This document shows, one piece after another, positions 1 through 9,823 of a stretch of 64,000 bases of DNA (position 1 is its first letter; the number at the start of each line of letters is the position of its first letter). The DNA is from Alphaproteobacteria bacterium. Lineage in GTDB: Bacteria; Pseudomonadota; Alphaproteobacteria; UBA8366; Aestuariispiraceae. A program made the translations under genes and the position numbers. Location: contig JANSXE010000002.1 in the NCBI GenBank assembly GCA_024743195.1, forward strand, positions 186,001-250,000, read 5' to 3'. The notes beneath the pieces were generated by a model. That model was given only the letters and a program-made list of their open reading frames with translations. It ran no database searches and was not told the DNA's origin.

Positions 1-42
1 CTGCGCCGGCCCGCCGCGAAGACCGGGGGGGAGGGCCCGTGA
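1..42 (+). CDS. 3' end of an upstream gene (partial)
   Basis: The first 42 bases read as an open frame of 13 codons (LRRPAAKTGGEGP) ending in TGA at 40-42. That TGA overlaps the GTG start of addB in a GTGA arrangement, which is typical of translationally coupled genes. In many alphaproteobacteria the gene before addB encodes a sugar-phosphate nucleotidyltransferase, but 13 residues are too few to confirm this. The identity is inferred from context only. Confidence 0.4.
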   Translation: MRRPAAKTGGEGP

Positions 43-3000
43 GCGACGCCCCCGCCCTCTTCACCATCGCGCCGACGCGGCCCTTCGTCGACGCGCTCGC
101 CGCCGGCTTGCTGGCGGAGGCGGAGGCGAGCCCGCGGGGCGCCGAGGCGCTGGCCGACCTGCTGGTCCTGCTGCCGACCCGGCGCGCCTGCCGGGCGCTG
201 CGCGAGGCCTTCCTGCGCGCCAGCGAGGGACGCGCCCTGCTGCTGCCGCGCATGCGCCCGATCGGCGACGTGGACGAGGAGGAGCTGGGCCTCGCCGCCG
301 CCGGCGACCCCGCCGCCGCGACGGCGGAGCTGATCGACCTGCCGCCGGCGATCGACGCCACCCGGCGGCGCTTCCTGCTGGCGCGGCTGATCCTGGCCGC
401 GCCCGACCTGTCGGGCCCAAACCGGGCGGGCCCAAATCGGGCGGGCGCGCAGGGACGCGAGCGAGGCGGCGCGCCGTCGCCCGACCGGGCGCTGATGCTG
501 GCCGACGAACTGGCCCGGCTGCTCGACCAGACGCAGACGGAGGGGCTGAGCCTCGACGCCGTCGCCGGGCTGGTGCCCGACCTCTACGCCGACCATTGGC
601 GGATGACGGTCGAGTTTCTGAAGATCCTGAGCGAGCGCTGGCCGGATCTGCTGGGCGCGATCGGCGCGCTCGACCCGGCCGAGCGGCGCAACCGCCTGCT
701 GGACGCGCAGGCCGCCGCCTGGACCGAGCGCCCGCCCGACTTCCCGATTCTCGCCGCCGGCTCCACCGGCTCGATCCCGGCGACGGCGCGGCTGCTCGCG
801 GCGGTCGCGCGCCTGCCGCAGGGCCGGGTGGTGCTGCCCGGTCTCGACCGCCGGCTGTCGGAGGCGGACTGGGCGGCCGTCGGCGACGATCCCAGCCACC
901 CGCAGCACGGCCTCAACCGCCTGCTCGCCGCGATCGGCGTCGAGCGCGCGGCCGTATCGGATTGGCCGGGCGGCGAGGACGAGGCCGGAGGCGCAGCCCG
1001 GGCGGCGCGCGCCGCGCTGGTGGCGGAGGCGCTGCGCCCGGCTGCGACCACCGCCGCCTGGGCGCAGGCGTCCGATCTTCCGGCGGAAAGCGTCGACGGC
1101 CTCGCCTGGCTGGAGGCGCCGAGCGCGGCGACGGAGGCCGGCGCCGTCGCGCTGGCCCTGCGCCAGGCGTTGGAGACCGACGGCCGCACCGCCGCCCTGG
1201 TGACGCCGGACCGCAACCTCGCGCGCCGCGTCGCCGCCGCGCTGGCCCGCTGGGGGATCGCGGTGGACGATTCCGCGGGCCGGCCGCTTGCCGGGACGCC
1301 GGCGGGCGTCTTCGCGCGCCTGGTCGCGGAAGCCGCGCTGACCGGCTTCGCGCCGATCCCGCTTCTGGCCCTGTGCAAGCATCCGCTGGCGGGACTCGGC
1401 CTGGCCCCGGCGGCGCTGCGGCGCGAGATCCGCTATCTGGAGCGCGCGCTGCTGCGCGGACCGAAGCCGGGTCCGGGCGCACGCGGTCTGCGCGCCGCGC
1501 TGGCCGAGGCCGAAGGCGACCGGTTCAAGAGCCGCTGGCTCGACGCGCCCCGGGTGGAGGCGCTGATCGCGCGGATCGAGGCGGCGCTGGAGCCGCTGCG
1601 CGACATCCTGGCGGCGGGCCGCACGGCCCCGCTGGACGCGCTGATCGACGCCCACATCGCCGCGGCGGAGGCGGTCGCGGCGAGCGACGCGGCGCCCGGC
1701 GCCGAGCGCCTATGGCGCGGCGAGGACGGCGAGGCGCTGGCCGAGCGGCTGGCCGAATGCCTGGAGGCCGCGCGGGCCGACGGCGCGCTGCCGCCGATCC
1801 CCGGCGGCGACTATCCCGCGGTGCTCGAAGCGCTGCTCGCCGGGGCGGTCGTGCGGCCGGCCTACGGCCGCCATCCGCGGGTCTTCATCTGGGGGCCGTT
1901 GGAGGCGCGGCTGCAGCATGCGGACCTCGTCGTGCTCGGCGGGTTGAACGAGGGGACCTGGCCGCCGGAGCCGGAGGCCGACCCCTGGATGTCGCGTCCG
2001 ATGCGCCGCGATTTCGGCCTGCCCGCGCTGGAGCGGCGGATCGGGCTCGCCGCGCATGATTTCGCGCAGGCCTTCGCGGCGCCGCAGGTGCTGTTGAGCC
2101 GCGCGGCCAAGGTCGACGGCCAACCCACGGTGGCGAGCCGCTGGCTGGAGCGGCTGGGCGTTGTGCTGGCGCGCGCGGGCCTGTCGGACCGGCTGGCGGC
2201 GAACCGGGGCTGGGCCGCCGACCTGCTGGCCTGGGACCGGAGCCTGCACGAGCAGGAGCGCGGCCCCCCGCTGCCGCCGCCGGCGCCGCGCCCGCCGGTC
2301 GCGGCCCGGCCGCGCAGCCTCTCCGTCACCCGGGTCGAGGCCTGGCTGCGCGATCCCTATGCGATCTTCGCCGAGCGCATCCTGGGGCTCTCCCGGCTGG
2401 ACGACATCGACGCGGATTTCGGCGCGGCCGAGCGCGGCCAATTCATCCACGACGCGCTCGACCGCTTCCTGCGCGCCTGCCCGCCGGAGCGCCCGCTGCC
2501 GGCGGCGGAGGAGGCGCTGGCCCTGCTGCTGCGCTGCGGGGAGGAGGCGTTCGGTCCCCACGCGCTCGACCGGGCCGAGGTCCGCGCCTTCTGGTGGCCG
2601 CGCTTCGAGCGGATCGCACGCTGGTTCCTGGCGACCGAGACGGACCGGCGCGAGCAGGAGGGGCTGGTGCACAGCGCGACCGAGATCCGCGGGGAGCTGA
2701 CGGTCGACGGACCGGCCGGCCCCTTCCGCCTGAGCGCCACCGCCGACCGGATCGACCTGAAGCACGGCGGCGGTTACGCCATTCTCGACTACAAGACCGG
2801 TCAACCGCCGAGCGCCAAGGAGCTGGGTGCCGGCTACGCCCCGCAACTGCCCTTGGAGGCCGCGATGGCGGAAGCCGGGGCCTTCCCCGGCCTGGCGCCC
2901 GGCGCGGTGGTGGAGCTCGCCTTCTGGCGACTGTCCGGCGGCGATCCGCCGGGCGAGGTGAAGGCCCCGAAGCTCGATGTCGAGGCCGCGGCCCGGGACG

Positions 3001-3161
3001 CCCGCGCCGGGCTAGAGCGCCTGGTCGCCGCCTTCGACGACCCGGAGCGCCCCTACACCGCGCTGCCGCGCCCGGCGCGCGCCCCGCGCTTCAACGACTA
3101 CCAGCATCTGGCCCGCATCGCCGAATGGGCGCGCGCCGACTTCGGCGCGGGGGAGGGGTGA
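39..3161 (+). CDS. addB: AddB, double-strand break repair nuclease/helicase-like subunit
   Basis: This is the 1040-residue AddB subunit of the AddAB complex, which resects double-strand breaks for RecA loading, the job RecBCD does in enterics. The C-terminal PD-(D/E)XK nuclease is visible: a TADRIDL strand near residue 900 followed by ILDYKTGQ at about 915-922, giving the catalytic D917 and K919. The N-terminal part has the inactivated helicase look of AddB, with LLPTRRACRALREAF near residue 45 in place of a full Walker A. GTG start at 39 overlaps the stop of the gene before. A 15-bp in-frame duplication (GPNRA twice) lies at 413-442. addA follows after 250 bp filled with dispersed repeats, which is longer than the tight addB-addA spacing I would expect. 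Confidence 0.93.
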   Translation: MSDAPALFTIAPTRPFVDALAAGLLAEAEASPRGAEALADLLVLLPTRRACRALREAFLRASEGRALLLPRMRPIGDVDEEELGLAAAGDPAAATAELIDLPPAIDATRRRFLLARLILAAPDLSGPNRAGPNRAGAQGRERGGAPSPDRALMLADELARLLDQTQTEGLSLDAVAGLVPDLYADHWRMTVEFLKILSERWPDLLGAIGALDPAERRNRLLDAQAAAWTERPPDFPILAAGSTGSIPATARLLAAVARLPQGRVVLPGLDRRLSEADWAAVGDDPSHPQHGLNRLLAAIGVERAAVSDWPGGEDEAGGAARAARAALVAEALRPAATTAAWAQASDLPAESVDGLAWLEAPSAATEAGAVALALRQALETDGRTAALVTPDRNLARRVAAALARWGIAVDDSAGRPLAGTPAGVFARLVAEAALTGFAPIPLLALCKHPLAGLGLAPAALRREIRYLERALLRGPKPGPGARGLRAALAEAEGDRFKSRWLDAPRVEALIARIEAALEPLRDILAAGRTAPLDALIDAHIAAAEAVAASDAAPGAERLWRGEDGEALAERLAECLEAARADGALPPIPGGDYPAVLEALLAGAVVRPAYGRHPRVFIWGPLEARLQHADLVVLGGLNEGTWPPEPEADPWMSRPMRRDFGLPALERRIGLAAHDFAQAFAAPQVLLSRAAKVDGQPTVASRWLERLGVVLARAGLSDRLAANRGWAADLLAWDRSLHEQERGPPLPPPAPRPPVAARPRSLSVTRVEAWLRDPYAIFAERILGLSRLDDIDADFGAAERGQFIHDALDRFLRACPPERPLPAAEEALALLLRCGEEAFGPHALDRAEVRAFWWPRFERIARWFLATETDRREQEGLVHSATEIRGELTVDGPAGPFRLSATADRIDLKHGGGYAILDYKTGQPPSAKELGAGYAPQLPLEAAMAEAGAFPGLAPGAVVELAFWRLSGGDPPGEVKAPKLDVEAAARDARAGLERLVAAFDDPERPYTALPRPARAPRFNDYQHLARIAEWARADFGAGEG
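413..442 (+). repeat. 15-bp tandem duplication inside addB
   Basis: Two adjacent 15-bp units (gggcccaaaccgggc, then the same with one change) encode GPNRA-GPNRA. The unit length keeps the frame. It lies in a probable linker region of AddB, away from the nuclease motif. Confidence 0.75.
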
Positions 3162-3411
3162 TGGCGGCGGGCGAACGTCTCGTCCTTCGAGACGGCGCCG
3201 ATGCGCCTCTTCAGGATGAGGGCTTGGTGCGGCGCGGTCTGCGCCCGGAGAATGAGGGCTCTACGTGGTGCGGTCTGCGGCCTCAGGATGAGGGTTTGGC
3301 GCTGCGCGGTTTGCCTCTTCAGGGCGAGGCCTTGGCGCCTTCGCATATCGCTCAACGCCCTCATCCTGAGGAGGCGCGAAGCGCCGTCTCGAAGAAGCGG
3401 ACGCCGGCCCC
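3162..3411. repeat. Dispersed palindromic repeat cluster between addB and addA
   Basis: No gene is seen in these 250 bases. They hold several degenerate copies of a palindromic element. One end reads ccttcgagacggcgc (about 3183-3197), there are three internal caggatgaggg-like boxes (about 3223, 3249 and 3291), and an opposite-orientation copy ctcatcctgaggaggcgcg with cgccgtctcgaag lies at about 3360-3395. The same sequence family recurs at 7012-7300, about 20730-20775 and 58663-58735. Elements of this kind (CTTCGAGACGG...CTCATCCTGAGG) are common in intergenic DNA of alphaproteobacteria. They resemble non-autonomous REP-like elements, and no transposase is present here. Confidence 0.7.
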
Positions 3412-6400
3412 ATGACTGACCTCGCCCCCACCGCCGTGCAGCAGCGCGCCGCCGACCGGAGCGCCAGCGTCTGGGTCGAGGCCAACGCGGGCAGCGGCAA
3501 GACCAAGGTGCTGACCGACCGGGTGCTGGCGCTGATGGTCGGCGGCGCCGCGCCGGAGAAGATCCTCTGCATCACCTTCACCAAGGCGGCGGCGGCGGAA
3601 ATGGCCACCCGGCTGCATGCGCGGCTCGGCAAGTGGACCGGGCTTTCGGACGAAGCGCTGGCGGCGGAGATCCGGGCGCTGGACGGCGGACCGGTCGATG
3701 CGGCGGTGCTGGCGCGCGCCCGGCGGCTGTTCGCGACCGTCCTGGACGCCGCCGGCGGCCTGAAGATCCAGACGGTGCACAGCTTCTGCCAGTCGCTGCT
3801 GGGCCGCTTCCCGCTGGAGGCCGGCGTCTCGCCGCGCTTCGAGGTGATGGAGGAGCGCGAGGCGGCGGAGCTGATGCGCACCGCGCGCGACACGGTGCTG
3901 CGCGCGGCGCGCGACGAGGGGCCGATCGCCGAGGCGCTCGCCGCCGTCACCCGGCGGGTGCAGGAAGACCAGTTCGCCGACCTGATGCGCGCGCTGTCGA
4001 GCGAACGGGCGCGGCTCGCCCGCGCGCTCGGGCCGGCGCGCGACGTGGAGGGCGCGGTGGCCGCGCTCATCCGCGCGCTGGACGCCGAGCCGGGGGTGAG
4101 CGAGGCGGACGTCGTCCGCGCCGCCTGCGAAGATGCGGCCCTCGAACTGCTGACGCTGCGCGGCGCCGCCCGAACCGTCCTGGAGGTCGGGAAGGGCAAA
4201 GGCGAGCAGGAGTTGGCGCGCACCGTGCTGGCGTGGCTGGCCGCCGGCCCGGAGGGCCGGGGGGAGATGTTCGAGCGCTATCGCGCGCAGTTTCTGACGC
4301 AGAAGTTCGAGCCCAAGAAGGCCCTGGTCACGAAGGCGACCGCCGAGGCGCATCCCGACGTCGAGCAGATCCTCGGCGCCGAACAGGAGCGACTGCTTGC
4401 GGTCGACCAGCGCCAGCGCCGGCAGGCGACGGCGGAGGCGACGGCGGGCCTGATCCGCCTGGGCGCGCGCATCCTGGACGCCTACGACGCGGCCAAGGCG
4501 GCGCGCGCGCGGCTCGACTACGACGATCTCATCGTGAAGGCGCGCGATTTGCTGGCGGACGACGACGCGCCGCCCTGGGTGCTGTTCAAGCTCGACGGCG
4601 GCCTGGAGCACATCCTGATCGACGAGGCGCAGGACACCAACCCGGAGCAATGGGACATCGTCGCCGCGCTGGCCGAGGAGTTCTTCGCCGGCGAAGGCCG
4701 GGCGGCCGAGGGGCCGCGCACCGTCTTCGCCGTGGGCGACGCCAAGCAGTCGATCTACAGCTTCCAGCGCGCCGATCCGCAGGCCTTCCGCGCCATGCGC
4801 GCTCATTTCGAGGCCCGCGCGCGCGAGGCGCAGCGGAGCTTCCGCGGCGTCGCCTTCGACTTCTCCTTCCGCTCGACCGAGGCCGTGCTGCAGGCGGTCG
4901 ACGCGACCTTCGCCGACGGCCCGGCGGCAGATGGGGTGGCGGAAGGTGGAGTGGCGGAGGGCGGGGTGGCGGAGGGCGGGGTCGCGGAGGAGGCGGCCGC
5001 CGTGCGCCACCGCGCCCAGCGCGCCGGCCATGGCGGGCGGGTCGAGCTCTGGCCGCTGGTCGCGCCGCGCGACGACGAGGCGGAGGACGACGCCTGGAGC
5101 CCGCCGACCGCGAGCGCCGCTGCGGACAGCCCGGGCTACCGGCTGGCCGAGGGGCTGGCGCAGGAGATCGCCGGCTGGCTCGCGCGCGGAGAGCGGATCG
5201 AGAGCCGCGGCCGGCCGATCCGGGCCGGCGACGTGATGGTGCTGGTGCGGCACCGCACCGGCTTCGTCGACCAGCTGGTGCGCGCGCTCAAGCGCCGCTC
5301 CGTCCCCGTGGCCGGCGTCGACCGCATGGTGCTGACCGAACAGATCGCGGTGATGGACCTGCTGGCGCTCGGCCATGTGCTGCTGATGCCGGAGGACGAT
5401 CTCAACCTCGCCTGCGTGCTCAAGAGCCCGCTGGTCGGCTTCGACGACGACGATCTCTTTCGCCTCGCCCACGAGCGCGGCGGCAAGAGCCTTTGGCGCG
5501 CGCTGCGCGAGGCGGCGCGCGACGATCCGCGGATGGAGGCGGCGGCGCACTGGCTCGCCGGGCTGATGGCCGACGCCGATCAGCGCCCGCCTTTCGAGCT
5601 CTACCACGACGCGCTGGCCCGCGACTGTCCGGCCGTCGCCCCGGACGGCGAGAGCCTGAGCGGCCGGCGCGCGCTGATCGCGCGGCTCGGGACGGAAGCC
5701 GAGGACCCGCTCGAGGAATTCCTGTCGCTGGCCCTGCAGCATGAACGGTCCGGCCCGCCGTCGCTGCAGAGCTTCCTCGCCTGGTTCGCGCGCGGCAAGG
5801 CGGAGATCAAGCGCGACCTGGAGACGGCGGAGCGCGACGAGGTCCGCATCCTGACCGTGCACGGCGCGAAGGGGCTGGAGGCGCCGGTGGTGATCCTGCC
5901 CGACTGCGTCTCCAAGCCGCGCGGCGGCCAGGGGCCGCAGCTGCGTTGGTTCGACGCGCCGGAAGACGCCCGCGGCGAGGCGGACCATCGGCGTGCGCTG
6001 CCGCTGTGGACGCCGCGGGCGCGCTATGAGGAGCCGCTGGCCCTCGCGCTGAAGCTCAAGGAGGATCGCGCGCGCGAGCAGGAGTATCGCCGCCTGCTCT
6101 ATGTCGCCATGACCCGCGCGCAGGACCGGCTGATCCTGTGCGGCGCGCGCGGCGCGACGGAGCCGGCGGCCGACTGCTGGCACCGTCTGGCGACGGCGGG
6201 GCTGGAGCGGCTCAGCGACGAGCCCGGCTTCTCCGAGGAAGAGGAGGCGGAAATCGCCGCCGGCTCGCCCGTCGCCTGGAGCGGCCGACGCCTGGTGTTC
6301 GAGCGCCCCCAGACGGCGACGCTCGAACCCGCGGCGTCGGACGTCGCGGCGGCGGCGGCCAATCCGGCGCCGGACTGGATCGACCGCCCGCCGCCCGTCG

Positions 6401-7005
6401 ATCCCTCGCCGCCCCGACCCTTGAGCCCGAGCCGCCCGGAGCGCGAGGATCCGCCGGTGCGCTCCCCGCGCCTGACCGGCGGCGCGGCGGGCCTGCTGCC
6501 CTTCGGCCGCGGGCGGCTGGTCCATCGGCTCTTGCAGACGCTGCCGGACCTGCCGGTTACGGGCCGGCGCGCCGCGGCGGACGCCTATCTGACCCGCCCG
6601 GCGCACGGGCTGTCTGAGGCGGAGGCGGCGGTCCTGGCGGACGAAGTCATGGCGGTGCTGGAAGCGCCGGCCCTCGCCCCGCTCTTCGCGCCGGGCAGCC
6701 GGGCGGAAGCGCCGCTGGTCGGCCTGGGACCGACCGACGCCCAGGGCGGGCGGCCGGTGATCGCGGGCCAGGTCGACCGGTTGGCGGTGACGGAAGACGC
6801 CGTGCTGGTCGCAGACTACAAGACGCTGCGCCCGCCGCCCGCCGATCCGGCCGACGCGCCGGCGGCCTATCTGCGCCAGATGGCGCTCTATCGCCGGCTG
6901 TTGCGCGAGATCTATCCCGACCGGCCGGTGCGCTGCGCGCTGGTCTGGACCGACGGCCCCCGGCTCGCGCTCTTGGACGACGCGCTGCTCGACCGCTTCG
7001 GGTGA
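3412..7005 (+). CDS. addA: AddA, double-strand break repair helicase-nuclease
   Basis: This 1197-residue UvrD-family helicase/nuclease is the motor subunit of AddAB. Walker A is ANAGSGKTK (G27-T31), followed by the SF1 motif Ia region ITFTKAAAAEM. The Walker B-like segment is IDEAQDTNPEQW (about residues 402-413), and the conserved VGDAKQSIYSFQRAD and LTVHGAKGLEAPVV motifs follow. The C-terminal nuclease has GQVDRL and VADYKTL, giving D1135 and K1137. A 15-bp unit is repeated about four times at 4933-4990, adding a VAEGG-rich linker at residues 508-526 between the helicase motifs. The partner addB lies 250 bp upstream on the same strand, and the intervening repeats do not contain a clear terminator. 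Confidence 0.95.
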   Translation: MTDLAPTAVQQRAADRSASVWVEANAGSGKTKVLTDRVLALMVGGAAPEKILCITFTKAAAAEMATRLHARLGKWTGLSDEALAAEIRALDGGPVDAAVLARARRLFATVLDAAGGLKIQTVHSFCQSLLGRFPLEAGVSPRFEVMEEREAAELMRTARDTVLRAARDEGPIAEALAAVTRRVQEDQFADLMRALSSERARLARALGPARDVEGAVAALIRALDAEPGVSEADVVRAACEDAALELLTLRGAARTVLEVGKGKGEQELARTVLAWLAAGPEGRGEMFERYRAQFLTQKFEPKKALVTKATAEAHPDVEQILGAEQERLLAVDQRQRRQATAEATAGLIRLGARILDAYDAAKAARARLDYDDLIVKARDLLADDDAPPWVLFKLDGGLEHILIDEAQDTNPEQWDIVAALAEEFFAGEGRAAEGPRTVFAVGDAKQSIYSFQRADPQAFRAMRAHFEARAREAQRSFRGVAFDFSFRSTEAVLQAVDATFADGPAADGVAEGGVAEGGVAEGGVAEEAAAVRHRAQRAGHGGRVELWPLVAPRDDEAEDDAWSPPTASAAADSPGYRLAEGLAQEIAGWLARGERIESRGRPIRAGDVMVLVRHRTGFVDQLVRALKRRSVPVAGVDRMVLTEQIAVMDLLALGHVLLMPEDDLNLACVLKSPLVGFDDDDLFRLAHERGGKSLWRALREAARDDPRMEAAAHWLAGLMADADQRPPFELYHDALARDCPAVAPDGESLSGRRALIARLGTEAEDPLEEFLSLALQHERSGPPSLQSFLAWFARGKAEIKRDLETAERDEVRILTVHGAKGLEAPVVILPDCVSKPRGGQGPQLRWFDAPEDARGEADHRRALPLWTPRARYEEPLALALKLKEDRAREQEYRRLLYVAMTRAQDRLILCGARGATEPAADCWHRLATAGLERLSDEPGFSEEEEAEIAAGSPVAWSGRRLVFERPQTATLEPAASDVAAAAANPAPDWIDRPPPVDPSPPRPLSPSRPEREDPPVRSPRLTGGAAGLLPFGRGRLVHRLLQTLPDLPVTGRRAAADAYLTRPAHGLSEAEAAVLADEVMAVLEAPALAPLFAPGSRAEAPLVGLGPTDAQGGRPVIAGQVDRLAVTEDAVLVADYKTLRPPPADPADAPAAYLRQMALYRRLLREIYPDRPVRCALVWTDGPRLALLDDALLDRFG
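4933..4990 (+). repeat. 15-bp minisatellite inside addA
   Basis: About four tandem copies of a 15-bp unit (gggtggcggagggcg-like) encode repeated GVAEG. The last copy has diverged. The frame is kept, and the repeat falls in a spacer between the first and second helicase halves. Confidence 0.8.
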
Positions 7006-7307
7006 GCCCCCGCGTCCTTCGAGACGCCGCCTTACGGCGGCTCCTTGTCTCAGCGATCCGGGGTAGAGTTGCGCTATTCCCCGGTCATCCCGGCCGGAGC
7101 GCAGCGAAGAGCCGGGAGCCAGAGCGGCGCCTGCCGGCGGCGCCGGCGGTGCGGCGCGCGGTTCCGACGCGCCGTCTCGAAGGGCGGGTTCGTCAGCGGC
7201 GAAGCGCGTCTAGGGTTTGCTCAGGATGAGGGCTCCATTTGCCCGTCCGAGGCGGCAGGCCTCACCCTGAGGAGGGCGCGCGAGCGCCCGTCCCGAAGGG
7301 CCGCCGC
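7006..7307. repeat. Intergenic REP-like repeat cluster between addA and typA
   Basis: This 302-bp convergent gap holds no gene. It contains two repeat families. Family A (cttcgagac...caggatgaggg / caccctgaggaggg) appears at about 7016-7055 and 7170-7300. Family B (ccccggtcatcccggccg and gccgggagccag) appears at about 7078-7122. Family B is seen again at 49967-50012. Both families can form hairpins in RNA and could act as bidirectional transcript ends for addA and typA, although no T-tract terminator was found. Confidence 0.65.
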
Positions 7308-9161
7308 TCAGGCCGTTTCCGCCTCGCGGCGCTTGCGGTCGCGCTTGCGCTCGTGCGGGTCGAGGATCGCCTTGCGCAGGCGGATCGACTTGGGCGTGAC
7401 CTCGACGCGCTCGTCGTCCTCGATATAGGCGAGCGCCTCCTCCAGCGTGCGGCGGATCGGCGGGGTCAGGCGCACCGCGTCGTCCTTCCCCGCCGCGCGG
7501 AAGTTGGTGAGCTGCTTGGCTTTCAGCGGATTGACCTCGAGATCCTGGCCCTTGTTGTGTTCGCCCAGGATCATGCCGGGATAGACGGCCTCGCCGGCGC
7601 CGATGAAGAGCGGGCCGCGCTCCTCCAGGTTCCAGAGCGCGTAGCCCGACGCCTCGCCCTGCTCGGCGGAGATCAGCACCCCCTCGCGCCGCCCGGGGAT
7701 CGGCCCCTTGTAGGGCGCGAAGCCGGTGAAGAGCCGCGACATGATCCCGGTGCCGCGGGTGTCGGCCAGGAACTCGCCCTGATAGCCGATCAGCCCGCGT
7801 GACGGGATCTCGAAGGCGAGCCGGGTCTTGCCGCCGCTCGACGGCCGCATCTCCTTCAGCTCGCCCTTGCGCAGGCCCAGCTTCTCGACGACGACGCCGG
7901 TATGGGCCTCGTCCACATCGATCTGCACCTCCTCGATCGGCTCCAGACGCTCGCCCGCCTCGCCGGTCTGGAACAGCACGCGCGGCGGGCCGACGGTCAG
8001 CTCGAAGCCTTCGCGCCGCATCGTCTCGAGCAGCACGCCGAGCTGCAATTCGCCGCGGCCGGCCACCTCATAGGCGTCCTTCTCCGTGGTTTCGCTGACG
8101 CGGATCGCGACATTGCCCTCCGCCTCGCGCTGCAGGCGGTCGCCGATCATGCGGCCGGTCAGCTTGTCGCCTTCGCGCCCGGCCAACGGGCTGTCGTTGA
8201 CCGACACGGTCATCGCCATGGTCGGCGGTGAGATCGGCCGCGCCGGGATCGCCTCGGCGACGTCGAGCGCGCAGATCGTATCCGCGACCGTGGTCTTGGC
8301 CAGGCCCGCGACGCAGACGATGTCGCCGGCCTCCGCGCGCTCCACCGGAACCCGCTCCAACCCCCGGAAGGCGAGGAGCTTGGTGAGCCGCGCCCGCTCC
8401 AGCTCGGCCCCGTCGCGCGACAGGGTGTGGACCGTCTGGTTCATCGCGACGGCGCCGGATTCGATCCGGCCGGTCAGCACCCGGCCCAGATAGGGGTCGG
8501 TCTCCAGCGTCGTGACCAACATGCGGAAGGGGCCCGACGCGTCGGCGCTCGGCGCGGCGACCCGGTCGCGCACGGTCTCGAACAGCGGCGTCATGCTCTC
8601 GCGCGGCTCGTCCAATTCGCGCGCGGCCCAGCCCTCCTTGGCCGAGGCGTAGAGGACGGGAAAGTCCAATTGCGCCTCGTCGGCGTCGAGCGCGGCGAAC
8701 AGGTCGAAGACCTGGTCCACCACCCAGTCCGGGCGCGCGTCCGGCTTGTCCACCTTGTTGACCACCACGATCGGCTTCAGGCCCAACGCCAGCGCCTTCA
8801 TGGTGACGAACTTGGTCTGCGGCATCGGGCCTTCGGCGGCGTCGACCAGCAGGAGCGCGCCGTCGACCATGGAGAGGATGCGCTCCACCTCGCCGCCGAA
8901 ATCCGCGTGGCCGGGCGTATCGACGATGTTGAAGCGCAGCCCCCGCCAATCGACCGAGGTGCATTTGGCCAGAATGGTGATGCCGCGTTCGCGCTCGAGA
9001 TCGCCGGAATCCATGGCGCGCTCGGCCACCGCCTGATTGGCGCGCACGGCCCCCGACTGCTGCAGCAGCCGGTCGACCAGCGTCGTCTTGCCGTGGTCGA
9101 CATGGGCGATGATGGCGATGTTGCGCAAACGCGCGGCGCCCTCGGCGAGGCCGTCGGTCAT
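7308..9161 (-). CDS. typA: TypA/BipA translational GTPase
   Basis: This 617-residue ribosome-associated GTPase of the BipA/TypA family helps 50S assembly and translation under stress or cold. The N-terminal G domain has [15 protein letters not shown] (G1), RGITILAK (G2), [16 protein letters not shown] (G3), [11 protein letters not shown] (G4) and YASAKEGW (G5), all within the first 180 residues. EF-G-like domains III and V and the BipA C-terminal domain follow ([19 protein letters not shown], then [20 protein letters not shown]). Length fits the family (about 600-620). ATG at 9161 is preceded by taaggaaatga, a usable ribosome binding site. It is probably transcribed from its own promoter at 9210-9238. 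Confidence 0.97.
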   Translation of the reverse strand: MTDGLAEGAARLRNIAIIAHVDHGKTTLVDRLLQQSGAVRANQAVAERAMDSGDLERERGITILAKCTSVDWRGLRFNIVDTPGHADFGGEVERILSMVDGALLLVDAAEGPMPQTKFVTMKALALGLKPIVVVNKVDKPDARPDWVVDQVFDLFAALDADEAQLDFPVLYASAKEGWAARELDEPRESMTPLFETVRDRVAAPSADASGPFRMLVTTLETDPYLGRVLTGRIESGAVAMNQTVHTLSRDGAELERARLTKLLAFRGLERVPVERAEAGDIVCVAGLAKTTVADTICALDVAEAIPARPISPPTMAMTVSVNDSPLAGREGDKLTGRMIGDRLQREAEGNVAIRVSETTEKDAYEVAGRGELQLGVLLETMRREGFELTVGPPRVLFQTGEAGERLEPIEEVQIDVDEAHTGVVVEKLGLRKGELKEMRPSSGGKTRLAFEIPSRGLIGYQGEFLADTRGTGIMSRLFTGFAPYKGPIPGRREGVLISAEQGEASGYALWNLEERGPLFIGAGEAVYPGMILGEHNKGQDLEVNPLKAKQLTNFRAAGKDDAVRLTPPIRRTLEEALAYIEDDERVEVTPKSIRLRKAILDPHERKRDRKRREAETA

Positions 9162-9209
9162 GGCGTCATTTCCTTAATCCGGGGCGGCGCGCCAGCGCGC
9201 CGCGCGGGC

Positions 9210-9238
9210 TCTATACGCGCCGGCGCGCGGCGGCGCAA
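9210..9238 (-). promoter_or_regulatory. Possible sigma70-type promoter for typA
   Basis: On the minus strand TTGCGC (9238-9233) is followed after 17 bp by TATAGA (9215-9210), 48 bp before the typA start codon. Both hexamers are close to the sigma70 consensus and the spacing is ideal. This is read by eye; the surrounding GC-rich palindromic sequence lowers certainty. Confidence 0.4.
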
Positions 9239-9253
9239 CGGGAAGCGCGCCGC

Positions 9254-9823
9254 TCAGCCGCCATCGTCCCGGGGGTCGTCCCGGGGGTCGTCCCGGGGGT
9301 GGTCCCTGGGCCCGCGGCGCCGGCGGCGGTGCGGGCCGCCGCCCGCCGGCCGCGTCGGCGCCGCCTGCTTCGCGCCCGGCCGCTTCGGGCCCGGTCCCTT
9401 GCGCGGTCCCTTGCGCGGGCCCTCCCCGGCGGGCTGCGGCGCGCCGCGCAGGCTGCGGACGGCCAGCGCGAGTTCGTCGCGCTCGAAGCTCAGATCCTCC
9501 ACCTGCGCCGGGTCGTCGCAGGCGGAGAGCTCCCGCCTCAGGCTGCGCACGACCTTGTCCAGCTCCTCGGCGACGAGGGCGCGGGCGCCGGGGGGGACCT
9601 CCTCCAGCACCACCTCCTGCTCCATCATCAACGCAGCGAAGGCGTCGCGGTCGCGCCGGCCGAGATCGACGAGCTGCGCGTCGAGATCGACCCAGAGATC
9701 CTCCCACAGATCGTAGAGCTGCTTCAGCGCGGCGCCGCCTCGGCCGGCCTTCACGCTCTCCTCCATCTGCACCATCAGGCGCACGAACTGCCAGACGTCG
9801 AGATGCAGGTCGCGGTCGCTCAT
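9254..9823 (-). CDS. Unrecognised acidic protein with repetitive C-terminus
   Basis: I do not recognise this 189-residue protein. The chosen ATG at 9823 gives MSDRDLHLDVWQFVRLMVQM, followed by a likely all-helical N-terminal half (residues 1-120) rich in Asp, Glu and Leu. The C-terminal 60 residues are low complexity: a PRKGPRKGPGPKRPG basic stretch, then DHPRDDPRDDPRDDGG encoded by 12-bp tandem repeats. The frame stays open upstream to 10000, but the extra residues look non-coding. It lies upstream of typA on the same strand with a promoter-like element between them. The cytoplasm is likely, since no signal or membrane segment is seen. Confidence 0.6.
   Translation of the reverse strand: MSDRDLHLDVWQFVRLMVQMEESVKAGRGGAALKQLYDLWEDLWVDLDAQLVDLGRRDRDAFAALMMEQEVVLEEVPPGARALVAEELDKVVRSLRRELSACDDPAQVEDLSFERDELALAVRSLRGAPQPAGEGPRKGPRKGPGPKRPGAKQAAPTRPAGGGPHRRRRRGPRDHPRDDPRDDPRDDGG
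9264..9311 (-). repeat. 12-bp minisatellite at the 3' end of the 9254-9823 gene
   Basis: Three perfect 12-bp units (tcgtcccggggg on the plus strand) at 9264-9299 plus a fourth imperfect one encode the repeated DDPR at the end of the minus-strand gene. The unit length keeps the reading frame. Confidence 0.8.

Noticed and set aside
3361-6606. Long open frame on the minus strand (over 1000 codons) opposite addA
   Set aside because: It is antisense to a clear AddA, rich in Arg and Gln with no domain, and depends on the absence of stops in GC-rich DNA.
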